Assembly: GCF_020532605.1 (NCBI RefSeq)
Contig: NZ_JAJATW010000015.1
Coordinates: 22,426-86,425 of the forward strand
Direction of reading: 5' to 3'
DNA: 64,000 nt
From: Marinomonas algarum
GTDB taxonomy: Bacteria; Pseudomonadota; Gammaproteobacteria; Pseudomonadales; Marinomonadaceae
A program made the translations under genes and the position numbers. Of this stretch, positions 8,610 to 17,456 are shown piece by piece. The notes beneath the pieces were generated by a model. The model saw nothing but the letters and a program-made list of their open reading frames with translations. It was not told where the DNA came from and ran no database searches. How positions within the stretch are numbered: the first letter of the stretch is position 1; every line of letters starts with the position of its first letter.

Positions 8610-10242
8610 ACAGTTCCTTTAATGGTAGGGTAAATGTCTGGGCCTGTTCGGGCGTTAAGCTGGACAATCTGTGCAGCAAATAACGCGCTCGCAAATGCAT
8701 ACGAGAGGCCAGTTTTTTATCAAATATAAAACGCGTCGAGGTCGCAAACGAGCGCGCCAACCCCGCGGCTAAGCGCAGTTCAAACCGGTCGTCTTGCTGG
8801 CGTTTAGCAAAGCGCTGACCAAATCGATACACGGCTTTGGCGCTGTCCATCATTTGCGTTCGCGTGTCGCCGCTCAATACTTGTAAGCGATAAATCGACA
8901 CCATGAGCACCGACAAATCTTGCACATAATCAAAGTAAGCAGCGCGGTGCAAATCGATAAAATACACGCGCTTTTCCGCGTCGTCGTAAATCACATTATC
9001 GACATTAAAATCCCCATGCGTGAGCACGGAAAAGGGCGCGCGCCATAGGGTTTCTTGCTTGGCAACGTCTTGTACTAATTCGTCGAATCCGCGACTCACG
9101 TAACCGCAAATACGCTCCTCTTCTTTGAAAAATTCAGGGTGTACTTTGCGACTGTCACCGATGCGCTTTTGCAGTTGCTTCATGAAATTGGCGTTGCACG
9201 TTTCTAGGGTAAAACTGGCTTTCCAAGTTTGATTTAACGTCTTAAACAACGCCTTTAATGCGGCCTGAGTGCCGTCTTGGTCGCCATTAAGTAAGAGAGC
9301 TTCTAAGGTTTTCCCAGGGATATGCTCGATCAGTAACGACGCCTGTTCATCGGAATCGCCCTGTTGTGACAGCACACTCGGTGCCAGTTTAGGATCGATA
9401 TTGCGCCAATGGTTGACGCCAGCTACTTCTTCATCGATCTTAGCACGGTCGCCCTCTTTATAGACTGCTAACACATTTTTGCCCGATTGATCCTTGTGAG
9501 TAATCGCGGCAATGGCACTGCCTGAACGGGTTAATGCCAAACGCCGGACTTTTAAATCTCGTAAGTGGTAGTTCAAATTGTTCGCGCTGTCTAACAGATG
9601 TGGGTAATTATCAAGGTTAGCGACCTGACCCAAATCGGTCTTGATTAAGGCATCGCCCACAACACTCAGTTGCTCAATAAGACGCTTCACACCAAGATTA
9701 CTGAGTACGGCGGCTTGCAGCTGATCGTCGCTTAAGATTGCTTTCGCCTGTAAGGTTTTGCTTTGTAAATCGTTATAACTGGCGAGCAGTTTGTGAGTGC
9801 GACGTCCTAACTTGATCCCTGTACGACGGCGATTGTCGGCCAAACCGGCTTTTACTAAGCGCAATGCTCGACGAACACGTTTGACCAGTTTGCCTGCTTC
9901 CTCTTTCGCTGGATGCTCAAAACTTGCACTCAAGGTGCCTTCTCTGACACAGTCGAAACAGTGCTTGGTCATCATTTCCAGCGCTAACGCCAACGCATGC
10001 ATACCGGTGACTTGAGCATGGTAACGACTGTTGTTTTTGCGTTGTGCTAATAACCGCGTGACTTCCAAGTCGGCTTTTTCACGTAATGTTTGTACATAAC
10101 CACGTCGACCACGCAAGCTAGGCAGCAAGGTAATCGAGCTGGAGCTGAAAAAGAGCGCCACCAGATGGCAGTGTGTTTCCACTTCGTTCAGAAGAAAAGA
10201 CACCGGCTCCTGAAGTGTCAACACCACTGGGATTGAGGACAT
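8599..10242 (-). CDS. PhoU-like helical domain fused to an APH-fold kinase
   Basis: A 547-residue protein, first gene of the leftward operon. Residues about 45-210 are all-helical and resemble PhoU, with two similar helices (MHALALALEMMTKHCFDCV and GVKRLIEQLSVVGDALI). Residues about 230-520 form an aminoglycoside-phosphotransferase-like kinase: lysine in LAVYKEGDRAK, SLLIEHIPGKTLEALL, catalytic loop LTHGDFNVDNVI, and the metal aspartate in YFIDLHRAAYFDYV. The kinase residues all look intact. AGGGA lies seven bases before the ATG. The PhoU comparison is tentative; the kinase fold is firm. Small-molecule phosphorylation is the family's usual role, but the substrate here is unknown. Confidence 0.75.
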   Translation of the reverse strand: MSSIPVVLTLQEPVSFLLNEVETHCHLVALFFSSSSITLLPSLRGRRGYVQTLREKADLEVTRLLAQRKNNSRYHAQVTGMHALALALEMMTKHCFDCVREGTLSASFEHPAKEEAGKLVKRVRRALRLVKAGLADNRRRTGIKLGRRTHKLLASYNDLQSKTLQAKAILSDDQLQAAVLSNLGVKRLIEQLSVVGDALIKTDLGQVANLDNYPHLLDSANNLNYHLRDLKVRRLALTRSGSAIAAITHKDQSGKNVLAVYKEGDRAKIDEEVAGVNHWRNIDPKLAPSVLSQQGDSDEQASLLIEHIPGKTLEALLLNGDQDGTQAALKALFKTLNQTWKASFTLETCNANFMKQLQKRIGDSRKVHPEFFKEEERICGYVSRGFDELVQDVAKQETLWRAPFSVLTHGDFNVDNVIYDDAEKRVYFIDLHRAAYFDYVQDLSVLMVSIYRLQVLSGDTRTQMMDSAKAVYRFGQRFAKRQQDDRFELRLAAGLARSFATSTRFIFDKKLASRMHLRARYLLHRLSSLTPEQAQTFTLPLKELYVE

Positions 10243-10468
10243 AACATTTCCCTACTATCGTTACCTTAGACTGTACATAAAGTAAAAAGCATAAAGATGA
10301 CAGTGACATTACAGAGAGGGACAAATCTATTTAGGGCGCTTTTTCACGTCGCTAACCTATGCGTTACACCACACTTTAATCACACCAGGTGGCATCTCTT
10401 AGTTCTAATGCTTCGCATAATGAACTACTATCTAGGCACACTACAAACCGTTACAAAAGGCGGCCAAC

Positions 10469-11767
10469 ATGTTTTTTAAACGAAAATCCGAAGAAACCAA
10501 GAAAGAAAATGCCCAAGAAACGGGACAGAATCAATGCAGTGCAGAACTTGCCGCCATCAAACAAAATACTGCCTGTATCAGCTTTAATACTGACGGTATC
10601 ATTTTAGACGCCAATACACTTTTTCTAGACATTGTCGGATACCGCGCTGAAGAAGTCATTGGCCAACATCACCGCATGTTCTGTGACCATGAATACGCCA
10701 ATTCAGCCGAATACAAAGATTTTTGGCGCGCTTTAAAAGCGGGCGAGGCCAAAAACGGTACTTTCCTGCGTTTCACCAAAAGCAAACAACCCATTCACCT
10801 AGAAGCCAGTTACTTCCCTGTTGCCGATCATGATGGTCGTATCACCAAGATTTTGAAGATTGCCAACGACATTACAGACATTCAATCTTCGCTAGAAAGT
10901 AAAAATGCCGTTCTAAAAGCATTAAATCGCTCTATGGCGATGATTGAGTTTGATCCAACAGGTAAAATTCTTTACGCCAACACCAACTTCCTAACGCTTA
11001 TGAAGTACGACCTTGAAGAAATTCAAGGGAAGGAACATAAAATCTTCTGTGATGATAAGTTCTATCGTGAAAACCCTCATTTCTGGGCGGATCTGTCCCG
11101 TGGCCAGCATTCCTTTGGGCGCTTTCAACGTTTTGACAAAGACGGCAAGGTCGTCTGGTTAGAGGCCACCTACAACCCCATTTTTGATGACAAAGGCCGT
11201 GTTACAAAAGTCATTAAATTTGCTGCAGACATTACGACACGCATCAATAATTCCATGCTGGCGATTGAGCTTGCTGCGGCCACATCCGAAGAAACCAGTC
11301 AGGTTTCCTCAAACGCGGTGGAAATATTAGACGCTTCAGTTCGCACTTCTGCAGAAATTGCAGAAAAAGTCCGAGTCGCTGCGGAAACGGGTGAACAGCT
11401 TCAAGCACAGTCTAAGAATATTGCCGATATTGTTGTGACGATTCGTTCTATTGCGGATCAAACGAACTTACTGGCTCTGAATGCGGCGATTGAGGCGGCA
11501 CGCGCTGGGGAAGCAGGGCGGGGGTTCTCTGTCGTTGCCGACGAAGTTCGTAAGCTGGCCAGCTCTACCGCTGCCGCCACAGCCGAAATCACTGAAGTCG
11601 TCGACAACAACCACCGTTTGATCAATGACATGGACGGCATCTTACGTTCCGTTAATGGCATTGCATTGCATGGTCAGGAGAGTATCAACGAAGTGTCCCA
11701 TGGCCTCACAGAGATATCCTCTGGGGTAGCAAGGTTCGTCGAAATGGTTGATAAAATGAAAGAATAG
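10469..11767 (+). CDS. soluble PAS-PAS chemoreceptor (BdlA-like)
   Basis: A 432-residue protein with two PAS domains (about residues 30-135 and 150-255; note the paralogous [10 protein letters not shown] and [10 protein letters not shown]) followed by a methyl-accepting signalling domain with the hairpin tip [20 protein letters not shown]. There is no signal peptide or membrane segment, so it acts in the cytoplasm. This architecture and length match BdlA of Pseudomonas aeruginosa (biofilm dispersal) and energy-taxis receptors. PAS domains of this type often bind haem or FAD, but the ligand cannot be read here. AAAGG precedes the ATG. Confidence 0.88.
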   Translation: MFFKRKSEETKKENAQETGQNQCSAELAAIKQNTACISFNTDGIILDANTLFLDIVGYRAEEVIGQHHRMFCDHEYANSAEYKDFWRALKAGEAKNGTFLRFTKSKQPIHLEASYFPVADHDGRITKILKIANDITDIQSSLESKNAVLKALNRSMAMIEFDPTGKILYANTNFLTLMKYDLEEIQGKEHKIFCDDKFYRENPHFWADLSRGQHSFGRFQRFDKDGKVVWLEATYNPIFDDKGRVTKVIKFAADITTRINNSMLAIELAAATSEETSQVSSNAVEILDASVRTSAEIAEKVRVAAETGEQLQAQSKNIADIVVTIRSIADQTNLLALNAAIEAARAGEAGRGFSVVADEVRKLASSTAAATAEITEVVDNNHRLINDMDGILRSVNGIALHGQESINEVSHGLTEISSGVARFVEMVDKMKE

Positions 11768-11768
11768 C

Positions 11769-11828
11769 GCAGAAAGTTTAGACTTAAAGCCACGGTATTG
11801 GCTCCCAACGCCGTGGTCTACTTTCTGC
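11769..11828 (+). terminator. two-part hairpin after the chemoreceptor gene
   Basis: GCAGAAAGT (11769-11777) pairs with ACTTTCTGC (11820-11828), and inside it CCACGG (11790-11795) pairs with CCGTGG (11811-11816). The element lies between two convergent genes and could act on both strands. Only a weak T-run follows. Confidence 0.5.
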
Positions 11829-11859
11829 TTTGATGTCTTATCCTTATGACTATTTTTGC

Positions 11860-12621
11860 TTAGTCTGTTAGCAAAGCCGCGGCACTGCCGCATACTGTCA
11901 TAACAAACAAAAACCATTTTAAATGACTAGGGTTGGCTTTAATCGCCATCTTTACGGCTAAATACGAGCCAAATATAGTACCCGACGCCAAGATCAGTCC
12001 CGGTACCCAAAGGATCTGGTCATTCCAAATAAACACACCCAGTGCCAATGCCGTAAAGCCTAATGTACAAACCATTTTAAGTGCATTGGTACGCACCAAA
12101 TCATAACGTAATGTGCCTGCTAGTGCGGCAATAAGAATGAAGCCCACGCCAGCTTGCACAAATCCCCCATACACACCGGCAATGAATAATGCGACCCACG
12201 CGCTGGGCTTCTCAGTCACTTTGAAAGGGATAGTGCCTTCTGGTGGCGCAATCAAAGTAGGGCGCACAATCATAATCACCGTCATACCGATCATGGCGCT
12301 CAATAGCAGTGGTTTGAGCCAGGTCTCTGGCGCGTAACTTGCCGCAAAAGCACCGACCACACCGCCTAATAGAGAGGGAATCATCACCGGTAAAATGTCC
12401 GCATTATCCAGTTTTTTTGCCTTACGAAACCCTACCGTAGCGGATACATTTTGTAAGAAAACCCCGACACGGTTCGTTGCATTGGCAATATCTGCGGGCA
12501 TGCCCATCACCATCAGAGCTGGCAAAGTAAGATTCGACCCTCCACCGGCTAACGTATTAATAATCCCGGCAATAAATCCCGTACCAATCAGTAAACTCAC
12601 GGTAAATAGACTGTAGTCCAT
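11860..12621 (-). CDS. TauE/SafE-family anion exporter
   Basis: A 253-residue inner-membrane protein with about eight helices. IAGIINTLAGGGSNLTLPAL at the N-terminus and GVYGGFVQAGVGFILIAAL in the middle are the two pseudo-repeats of the TauE/SafE family. Members export sulphite, sulphoacetate or related organic acids during sulphonate use. No sulphonate-degradation gene is adjacent, so the substrate stays open. Convergent with the chemoreceptor gene. Confidence 0.85.
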   Translation of the reverse strand: MDYSLFTVSLLIGTGFIAGIINTLAGGGSNLTLPALMVMGMPADIANATNRVGVFLQNVSATVGFRKAKKLDNADILPVMIPSLLGGVVGAFAASYAPETWLKPLLLSAMIGMTVIMIVRPTLIAPPEGTIPFKVTEKPSAWVALFIAGVYGGFVQAGVGFILIAALAGTLRYDLVRTNALKMVCTLGFTALALGVFIWNDQILWVPGLILASGTIFGSYLAVKMAIKANPSHLKWFLFVMTVCGSAAALLTD

Positions 12622-12838
12622 TCTCTGTCCTTAAAAAATGCGTTGAAAAAGAGCACGCATCTTAGTAAGGCTTAACGACTTTGACAAAGGTTTCTTTTCG
12701 TTACTTGGCGAACCGGAGGCTGCAGGTGTGAAGATAGTCTCAAGGTTTTGTCATCAAGGCGTAATGTACGATGGCGTTGCTTGAAATGACGCCGTCATCA
12801 AGGCATCGTACAATTTTCAACCTCATTAACAGAGAGTT

Positions 12839-13246
12839 ATGATGGCCAATTACCAAATTGTTGCCGTGTATGGCACCTTACGAGAAGGACTCAACGACCA
12901 CACCTTGCTGTCGACAGGCAGGCGCATCGGGATGGGGTGGTTAACTGGATTCAGCATGCACGACTTAGGCGGTTCACCGGCCATCGTGCCAGCCCACGAG
13001 AACACTGAACGTATTCGAGTAGAGTGGTATAAAATTCCAGACACCACATTGGAAGAACTGGATCGTTTAGAGGGTTATGATCCTAACAATGCGGAAACGT
13101 CCGTTTTTCTACGCAAGCGGGTTTTTTCGCCTTATGGCAAAGGGTGGATTTACGTTTATAATCAACCACTAAAGCACGCCCCTTACATGGAAGCGGGTGA
13201 CTGGGTGCGTTTTTCACAACTCTCTACCTTAATTCCAGCGCATTAA
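12839..13246 (+). CDS. gamma-glutamylcyclotransferase-like (AIG2-type) protein
   Basis: A 135-residue protein with the family's opening VAVYGTLREGL (phosphate-loop-like YGTLR) and the acidic LEELDRLEGYDP segment that supplies the catalytic glutamate. Such proteins act on gamma-glutamyl amines or peptides, releasing 5-oxoproline. The start could be either of two consecutive ATGs (12839 or 12842). A second, longer member of the superfamily is at 28061-28669. Confidence 0.8.
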   Translation: MMANYQIVAVYGTLREGLNDHTLLSTGRRIGMGWLTGFSMHDLGGSPAIVPAHENTERIRVEWYKIPDTTLEELDRLEGYDPNNAETSVFLRKRVFSPYGKGWIYVYNQPLKHAPYMEAGDWVRFSQLSTLIPAH

Positions 13247-13316
13247 TTTCCTTGCTTTTTTGCTGCCTCCCATTAGGGTGTAAGGTCACTTTATTCTCAG
13301 CAAAAGGGCACACACA

Positions 13317-14201
13317 ATGAAAGTTAGTTTCATCGGATTAGGCACCATGGGTTACCCAATGGCAGGGCATGTCAGTAAAGCTGGACACTCTGTTGTGGTT
13401 TATAATCGTTCAGCAGAAAAAGCTCAAAATTGGTGTAAAGAGTACGCGGGCTCATCGGCTCCGACGCCCGCTCTTGCTGCAAAAGACGGTGATATTGTGC
13501 TCACCTGTGTCGGTAACGATGACGACTTACGTGCTGTGTACTTAGGCGAAGAAGGTGCTTTTCAACAGGCTAAAGCGGGCACCTTATTTATTGATCACAC
13601 CACAGCGTCCGCTGAAGTGGCAAAAGAACTCCATCAAGTCGCACAAGAGCGTGGTTTTCTCTTTATGGACGCACCGGTATCCGGTGGTCAAGCTGGCGCC
13701 GTTAACGGCGTGTTAACCGTGATGATTGGCGGTGAACAAAGTGATCTAGACAAAGCGAAACCGATACTTGACTGCTACGCTCAAGCCACTCGCTTAATGG
13801 GCCCCGTGGGTAACGGCCAACTGACAAAAATGGTCAACCAAATTCTGATCGGCGGAGTTTTATCAGGCTTATCCGAAGGCATACGTTTCGCACAAACTGC
13901 GGGCTTAGACATTGCAAAATTGGTCGATACATTAAAATATGGAGCGGCCGGTTCTTGGCAACTGGAAAATCGTGGCGAAACCATGGCGAAAGACGAATTT
14001 GACTTTGGCTTTGCCATTGAGTGGATGCATAAAGACTTAGGAATATGCCTAGCCCAAGCAAAAGAAATGGGGCTAGCATTACCCTTAACCCAATCCGTTG
14101 ATCAAAGTTACCAAGACCTCATGGCAGAAGGCCATGGCCGCCAAGACACCTCGGTACTGATCAAGGCTTTTGATAAAAAAGACGTTGATCAAACAGCCTA
14201 A
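13317..14201 (+). CDS. 3-hydroxyisobutyrate dehydrogenase-like oxidoreductase
   Basis: A 294-residue cytoplasmic enzyme of the beta-hydroxyacid dehydrogenase family. The Rossmann start is VSFIGLGTMGYPMAGHVSKA, the substrate motif is DAPVSGGQAGAVNGVLTVMI (about residue 120), and the catalytic lysine is in GNGQLTKMVNQI (near residue 170). Asn-Arg after the second strand (VVYNRSAEKA) suggests NADP(H) rather than NAD(H). Members reduce or oxidise small hydroxyacids such as 3-hydroxyisobutyrate, tartronate semialdehyde or glyoxylate. No pathway partner is adjacent, so the substrate is undetermined. Confidence 0.85.
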   Translation: MKVSFIGLGTMGYPMAGHVSKAGHSVVVYNRSAEKAQNWCKEYAGSSAPTPALAAKDGDIVLTCVGNDDDLRAVYLGEEGAFQQAKAGTLFIDHTTASAEVAKELHQVAQERGFLFMDAPVSGGQAGAVNGVLTVMIGGEQSDLDKAKPILDCYAQATRLMGPVGNGQLTKMVNQILIGGVLSGLSEGIRFAQTAGLDIAKLVDTLKYGAAGSWQLENRGETMAKDEFDFGFAIEWMHKDLGICLAQAKEMGLALPLTQSVDQSYQDLMAEGHGRQDTSVLIKAFDKKDVDQTA

Positions 14202-14212
14202 CAACGACTTTT

Positions 14213-14249
14213 TACACCTCCCTTATTGTTATAAAAAGAGGGAGGTGTA
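14213..14249 (+). terminator. hairpin after the dehydrogenase gene
   Basis: TACACCTCCCT (14213-14223) pairs perfectly with AGGGAGGTGTA (14239-14249). No strong T-run follows on the plus strand, though TTTTT precedes it. Confidence 0.5.
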
Positions 14250-14497
14250 CACCATGAAACCGCTCGCCATAAATACTCTAAATATCGTTGTTCACCGATT
14301 TAACCACTTCTATTTTTTACTGATATAAAAATTCTACGCACTTTTTCTACACATTCTTTACGCGTCGATTTTCCTGTAAGCCTTTATTAGCAGGCCTTAC
14401 GCTGGGTTATGCGTATTCTGTATTCATTCCACGTATAGGCTGTGTCGTTATTTCGATTGGTGATTTCAATGGCCTTGAGTACTCTTCAAGAAGGTTG

Positions 14498-14641
14498 TTT
14501 TTTGAGGGTCTGTTGACCAGGTTGTCAAAATACAACTAAGGGGGCTCACGGATGAGACAAGGTCGCCTTGTTCAGATGGCTATCTGGGCAAGGCGGTTTT
14601 AAACCGTAGGGCTGAACCGACTTCCCGCCTCCCTCAAAAAA
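14498..14641 (+). ncRNA. multi-hairpin structured element, possible small RNA or repeat
   Basis: TTTTTTGAGGG (14498-14508) and CCCTCAAAAAA (14631-14641) form a perfect 11-base closing helix. Inside it lie five consecutive hairpins: GTTGT/ACAAC (14521-14536), CTCA/TGAG (14545-14556), ACAAGG/CCTTGT (14557-14571), CAGAT/ATCTG (14573-14586) and AGGCGG/CCGCCT (14591-14630). The last abuts the closing helix. A multi-branched RNA is therefore likely if transcribed. It matches none of the riboswitch classes I can recall. The strand is assumed from the dpp operon, and the terminal inverted repeat would also fit a short mobile repeat. Confidence 0.4.
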
Positions 14642-14694
14642 ATCACAAAAGAAACGAACACCTTGATTCAACTTCCCACGTGTTTGACACGAAA

Positions 14695-14700
14695 TATAAT
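14695..14700 (+). promoter_or_regulatory. putative -10 element of dppA
   Basis: A perfect TATAAT stands 20 bases before the dppA start. No good -35 hexamer is at the right distance; a TTGACA at 14684-14689 is too close. If used, the transcript would start after the structured element upstream. Confidence 0.4.
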
Positions 14701-14720
14701 GACGTTAATGGAGAGTTACA

Positions 14721-16313
14721 ATGAAAAAAGGGCTAGCAAAACTAACGCTTGCACTCATGGCAGCCGGCGCAATCGGCACTTCCGCTCACGCCGCATCCAC
14801 ACTGGTTTATTGTTCTGAAGGGAGCCCTGAAGGCTTCAACCCTTCGTTTTACACTTCTGGCACCACCTTTGATGCCACTTCAAAAAATATGTTCAACCGT
14901 TTGGTGGAATTTAAGTTAGGCACCACAGAAACCGAAGCGGGCTTGGCTGAAAGCTACGAAGTATCAAGCGATGGCCTTGAATACACTTTCCATTTACGCA
15001 AAGGCGTGAAGTTTCATTCCACCAAAGACTTCAAACCAACACGCGACTTTAATGCCGACGATGTGATTTTCACCTTCGATCGTCAAGGCAACAAAGAACA
15101 CCCGTATCACACCGTCTCTGGTGGCTCTTATGAGTACTACACCGGCATGGGCATGGACACACTGGTTAAAGATATCGTGCGCATTGATGACTACACGGTG
15201 AAGTTCGTGTTGAACCAGCCAGAAGCACCGTTTATTGCCAACTTGGCGATGGATTTCGCGTCCATTTTCTCGAAAGAACAAGCCGACATGCTGATGAAAG
15301 CAGGCAAACCAGAACAGCTTGATATCAATCCTGTCGGAACGGGCCCTTTCCAAAAAGTCCAATACCAAAAAGATTCTTTGATTCGCTATGTGGCCTTTGA
15401 AGATTACTGGAAAGGCCGTGCAAAAGTGGATCGCTTGGTGTTCTCTATCACACCAGATGCCTCAGTGCGTTACGCCAAGCTAAAAGCGGGCGAATGTGAT
15501 GTGATGCCGTACCCAAATCCTGCCGATCTTAAGCAGATGGAATCCGATCCAAACATCAATTTGATGAGCCAAGAAGGCTTGAACGTCGGTTACTTGGCAT
15601 TTAACACGCAAAAAGAACCTTTCACGGATGTGCGTGTTCGCCAAGCCTTGAGCCTAGCAACCGATAAGAGCGCCATTATCGATGCGGTGTTCCAAGGTGC
15701 CGGTAAAGCCGCGAAAAACCCGATTCCACCGACTATGTGGTCGTACAACAAAGACATCGTCGATTACCCATACGACCCCGTCAAAGCGAAAAAATTATTG
15801 GCCGAAGCCGGTTACCCAGACGGTTTCGATACCAACATTTGGGCGATGCCAGTACAGCGTCCGTACAACCCAAATGCCCGTCGTATGGCGGAAATCATGC
15901 AAGAAGATTGGTCTAAAGTGGGCGTGAAAGCTGAGATCGTGTCTTACGAGTGGGGTGAATACCTAAACCGCTCGAAAAAAGGCGAGCACGACACCGTGTT
16001 GCTTGGTTGGACCGGCGATAATGGTGACCCAGATAACTTCCTCTATGTTTTGCTAGGTTGTGATGGTGTTGGCGGATCAAACCGTGCCCAGTGGTGTAAT
16101 GACGAGTTTAACGACCTGTTGTTGGCCGCGAAACAAACCTCTGACAAAGGCGAACGTACTAAACTGTACGAAGAGTCTCAAGCCGTCTTCAAACGAGAAG
16201 CGCCTTGGGTCACGTTGGCACACTCAATCGTGTATGAGCCTGTTCGTAAAGAAGTCAAAGGCTACAAAATTGACCCACTTGGCGGTCACTACTTCTACAA
16301 CGTCAGCAAATAA
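14721..16313 (+). CDS. dppA: periplasmic dipeptide/heme-binding protein DppA
   Basis: A 530-residue solute-binding protein, close to the 535 of E. coli DppA, with a signal peptide ending AHA near residue 24. The start of the mature part, STLVYCSEGSPEGFNPSFYT, and later TDKSAIIDAVFQGAGKAAKN and LGWTGDNGDPDNFLYVLLG are typical of the DppA branch of family-5 binding proteins. GGAGAG precedes the ATG. It heads the dppABCDF operon and captures dipeptides (and in some species haem) for the membrane transporter. Confidence 0.92.
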   Translation: MKKGLAKLTLALMAAGAIGTSAHAASTLVYCSEGSPEGFNPSFYTSGTTFDATSKNMFNRLVEFKLGTTETEAGLAESYEVSSDGLEYTFHLRKGVKFHSTKDFKPTRDFNADDVIFTFDRQGNKEHPYHTVSGGSYEYYTGMGMDTLVKDIVRIDDYTVKFVLNQPEAPFIANLAMDFASIFSKEQADMLMKAGKPEQLDINPVGTGPFQKVQYQKDSLIRYVAFEDYWKGRAKVDRLVFSITPDASVRYAKLKAGECDVMPYPNPADLKQMESDPNINLMSQEGLNVGYLAFNTQKEPFTDVRVRQALSLATDKSAIIDAVFQGAGKAAKNPIPPTMWSYNKDIVDYPYDPVKAKKLLAEAGYPDGFDTNIWAMPVQRPYNPNARRMAEIMQEDWSKVGVKAEIVSYEWGEYLNRSKKGEHDTVLLGWTGDNGDPDNFLYVLLGCDGVGGSNRAQWCNDEFNDLLLAAKQTSDKGERTKLYEESQAVFKREAPWVTLAHSIVYEPVRKEVKGYKIDPLGGHYFYNVSK

Positions 16314-16345
16314 TCGACGTTAGGAAGTCAGCCCTTCGGGCGACA

Positions 16346-16383
16346 CAAAACACCTGCTTGCTGGGACGTGAGCAGGCGTTTTG
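16346..16383 (+). terminator. hairpin between dppA and dppB (partial terminator)
   Basis: CAAAAC plus CCTGCT (16346-16358) pair with AGCAGG plus GTTTTG (16371-16383). An outer GTCAG/CTGAC pair is also possible. Such a hairpin after the binding-protein gene commonly leaves dppA more abundant than the membrane genes. Confidence 0.55.
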
Positions 16384-16435
16384 CTGACCGAGCCGCTGGC
16401 TCGTTCACACCACATTTCAAGAGAGCCTGTCCTTT

Positions 16436-17446
16436 ATGTTCCAATTTATTTTTCGTCGCTTAAGTCTGGTGATTCCGACCTTTATTGGCATCACTCTACT
16501 GACCTTTACCCTTATCCGTTTGATTCCCGGCGACCCGATCGAAGTCATGGCCGGTGAACGCGGTGTCAGTGCCGAACGTCACGCTGAATTAAGCGCTCAA
16601 CTCGGCTTTGATCAGCCCCTATACGTACAATATTTCAATTATGTCAGTGGCGTATTACAAGGGGATCTAGGCAATTCCTTGATCACGCGCGAACCTGTGA
16701 TGAGTGAATTTTTAACCCTATTTCCTGCCACCATTGAACTGGCTACCTGTGCGGCTATTTTTGCTATTTTTATTGGTTTGCCTGCGGGGATTTTTGCCGC
16801 CGTCAAACGCGGGACGATTGTCGATCATTCCGTGATGACCTTCTCCCTCACCGGGTATTCCATGCCCATTTTCTGGTGGGCACTGCTGTTGATGCTGGTG
16901 TTTTCCGTCAACCTCGGCTGGACACCCGTCTCGGGGCGGATCGACGTAGTGTATTGGATCGACGACGTCACCGGTTTTATGTTAATCGACTCGCTCTTAT
17001 CGGGTGAAGAAGGCGCTTTTGGCTCCGCGGTTTCCCACCTTATTTTGCCCAGTATCGTCCTCGGTACCATTCCTATGGCGGTGATTGCTCGCATGACACG
17101 CTCTTCCATGTTGGAAGTATTAAGCGAAGACTACATTCGTACCGCCCGCGCCAAAGGCATCGCACCATGGCGAGTGATCGTTATTCACGCGCTGCGCAAT
17201 GCCTTGATTCCGGTGATTACGGTGATCGGCTTGCAAGTCGGTATCTTGCTGTCTGGTGCGATTCTGACCGAAACCGTGTTTGCTTGGCCGGGCATAGGGA
17301 AATGGTTGATTGAGTCCATCGGTCGCCGAGATTACCCCGTTGTACAAGGCGGTATTTTGATCGTCGCTTGTATCATTATTGTCGTGAATCTTTTGGTAGA
17401 CATTACCTACGGCATTGTAAATCCACGTATTCGACACAGCCGATAA
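16436..17446 (+). CDS. dppB: dipeptide ABC permease DppB
   Basis: A 336-residue inner-membrane permease with six predicted helices. It begins MFQFIFRRLSLVIPTFIGIT, and RLIPGDPIEVMAGERGVS is the usual first periplasmic segment of DppB/OppB proteins. The EAA loop that contacts the ATPases is DYIRTARAKGIAPWRVI. It pairs with DppC, whose gene starts ten bases downstream. The length matches E. coli DppB (339). Confidence 0.92.
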   Translation: MFQFIFRRLSLVIPTFIGITLLTFTLIRLIPGDPIEVMAGERGVSAERHAELSAQLGFDQPLYVQYFNYVSGVLQGDLGNSLITREPVMSEFLTLFPATIELATCAAIFAIFIGLPAGIFAAVKRGTIVDHSVMTFSLTGYSMPIFWWALLLMLVFSVNLGWTPVSGRIDVVYWIDDVTGFMLIDSLLSGEEGAFGSAVSHLILPSIVLGTIPMAVIARMTRSSMLEVLSEDYIRTARAKGIAPWRVIVIHALRNALIPVITVIGLQVGILLSGAILTETVFAWPGIGKWLIESIGRRDYPVVQGGILIVACIIIVVNLLVDITYGIVNPRIRHSR

Positions 17447-17456
17447 GGAGGCGTTT

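Larger units (their letters stand above)
14250..14720. other. 471-base gene-free interval before dppA
   Basis: No credible ORF. The first 250 bases are AT-rich and look unremarkable apart from a small hairpin CTTGA/TCAAG near 14474-14490. The rest holds the structured element at 14498-14641 and the dppA promoter region. Confidence 0.7.

Noticed and set aside
14498..14641. a known riboswitch (for example guanidine-II because of an ACGG-containing loop)
   Set aside because: Only one such loop is present, the rest of the fold does not match, and a probable promoter lies downstream.
14684..14689. TTGACA as -35 of dppA
   Set aside because: It is only five bases from the TATAAT, far from the 16-18 needed.
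14994..15368. 124-codon frame opposite dppA
   Set aside because: It is on the strand opposite a well-conserved gene, has no ribosome site and no family match; it is a by-product of dppA codon use.
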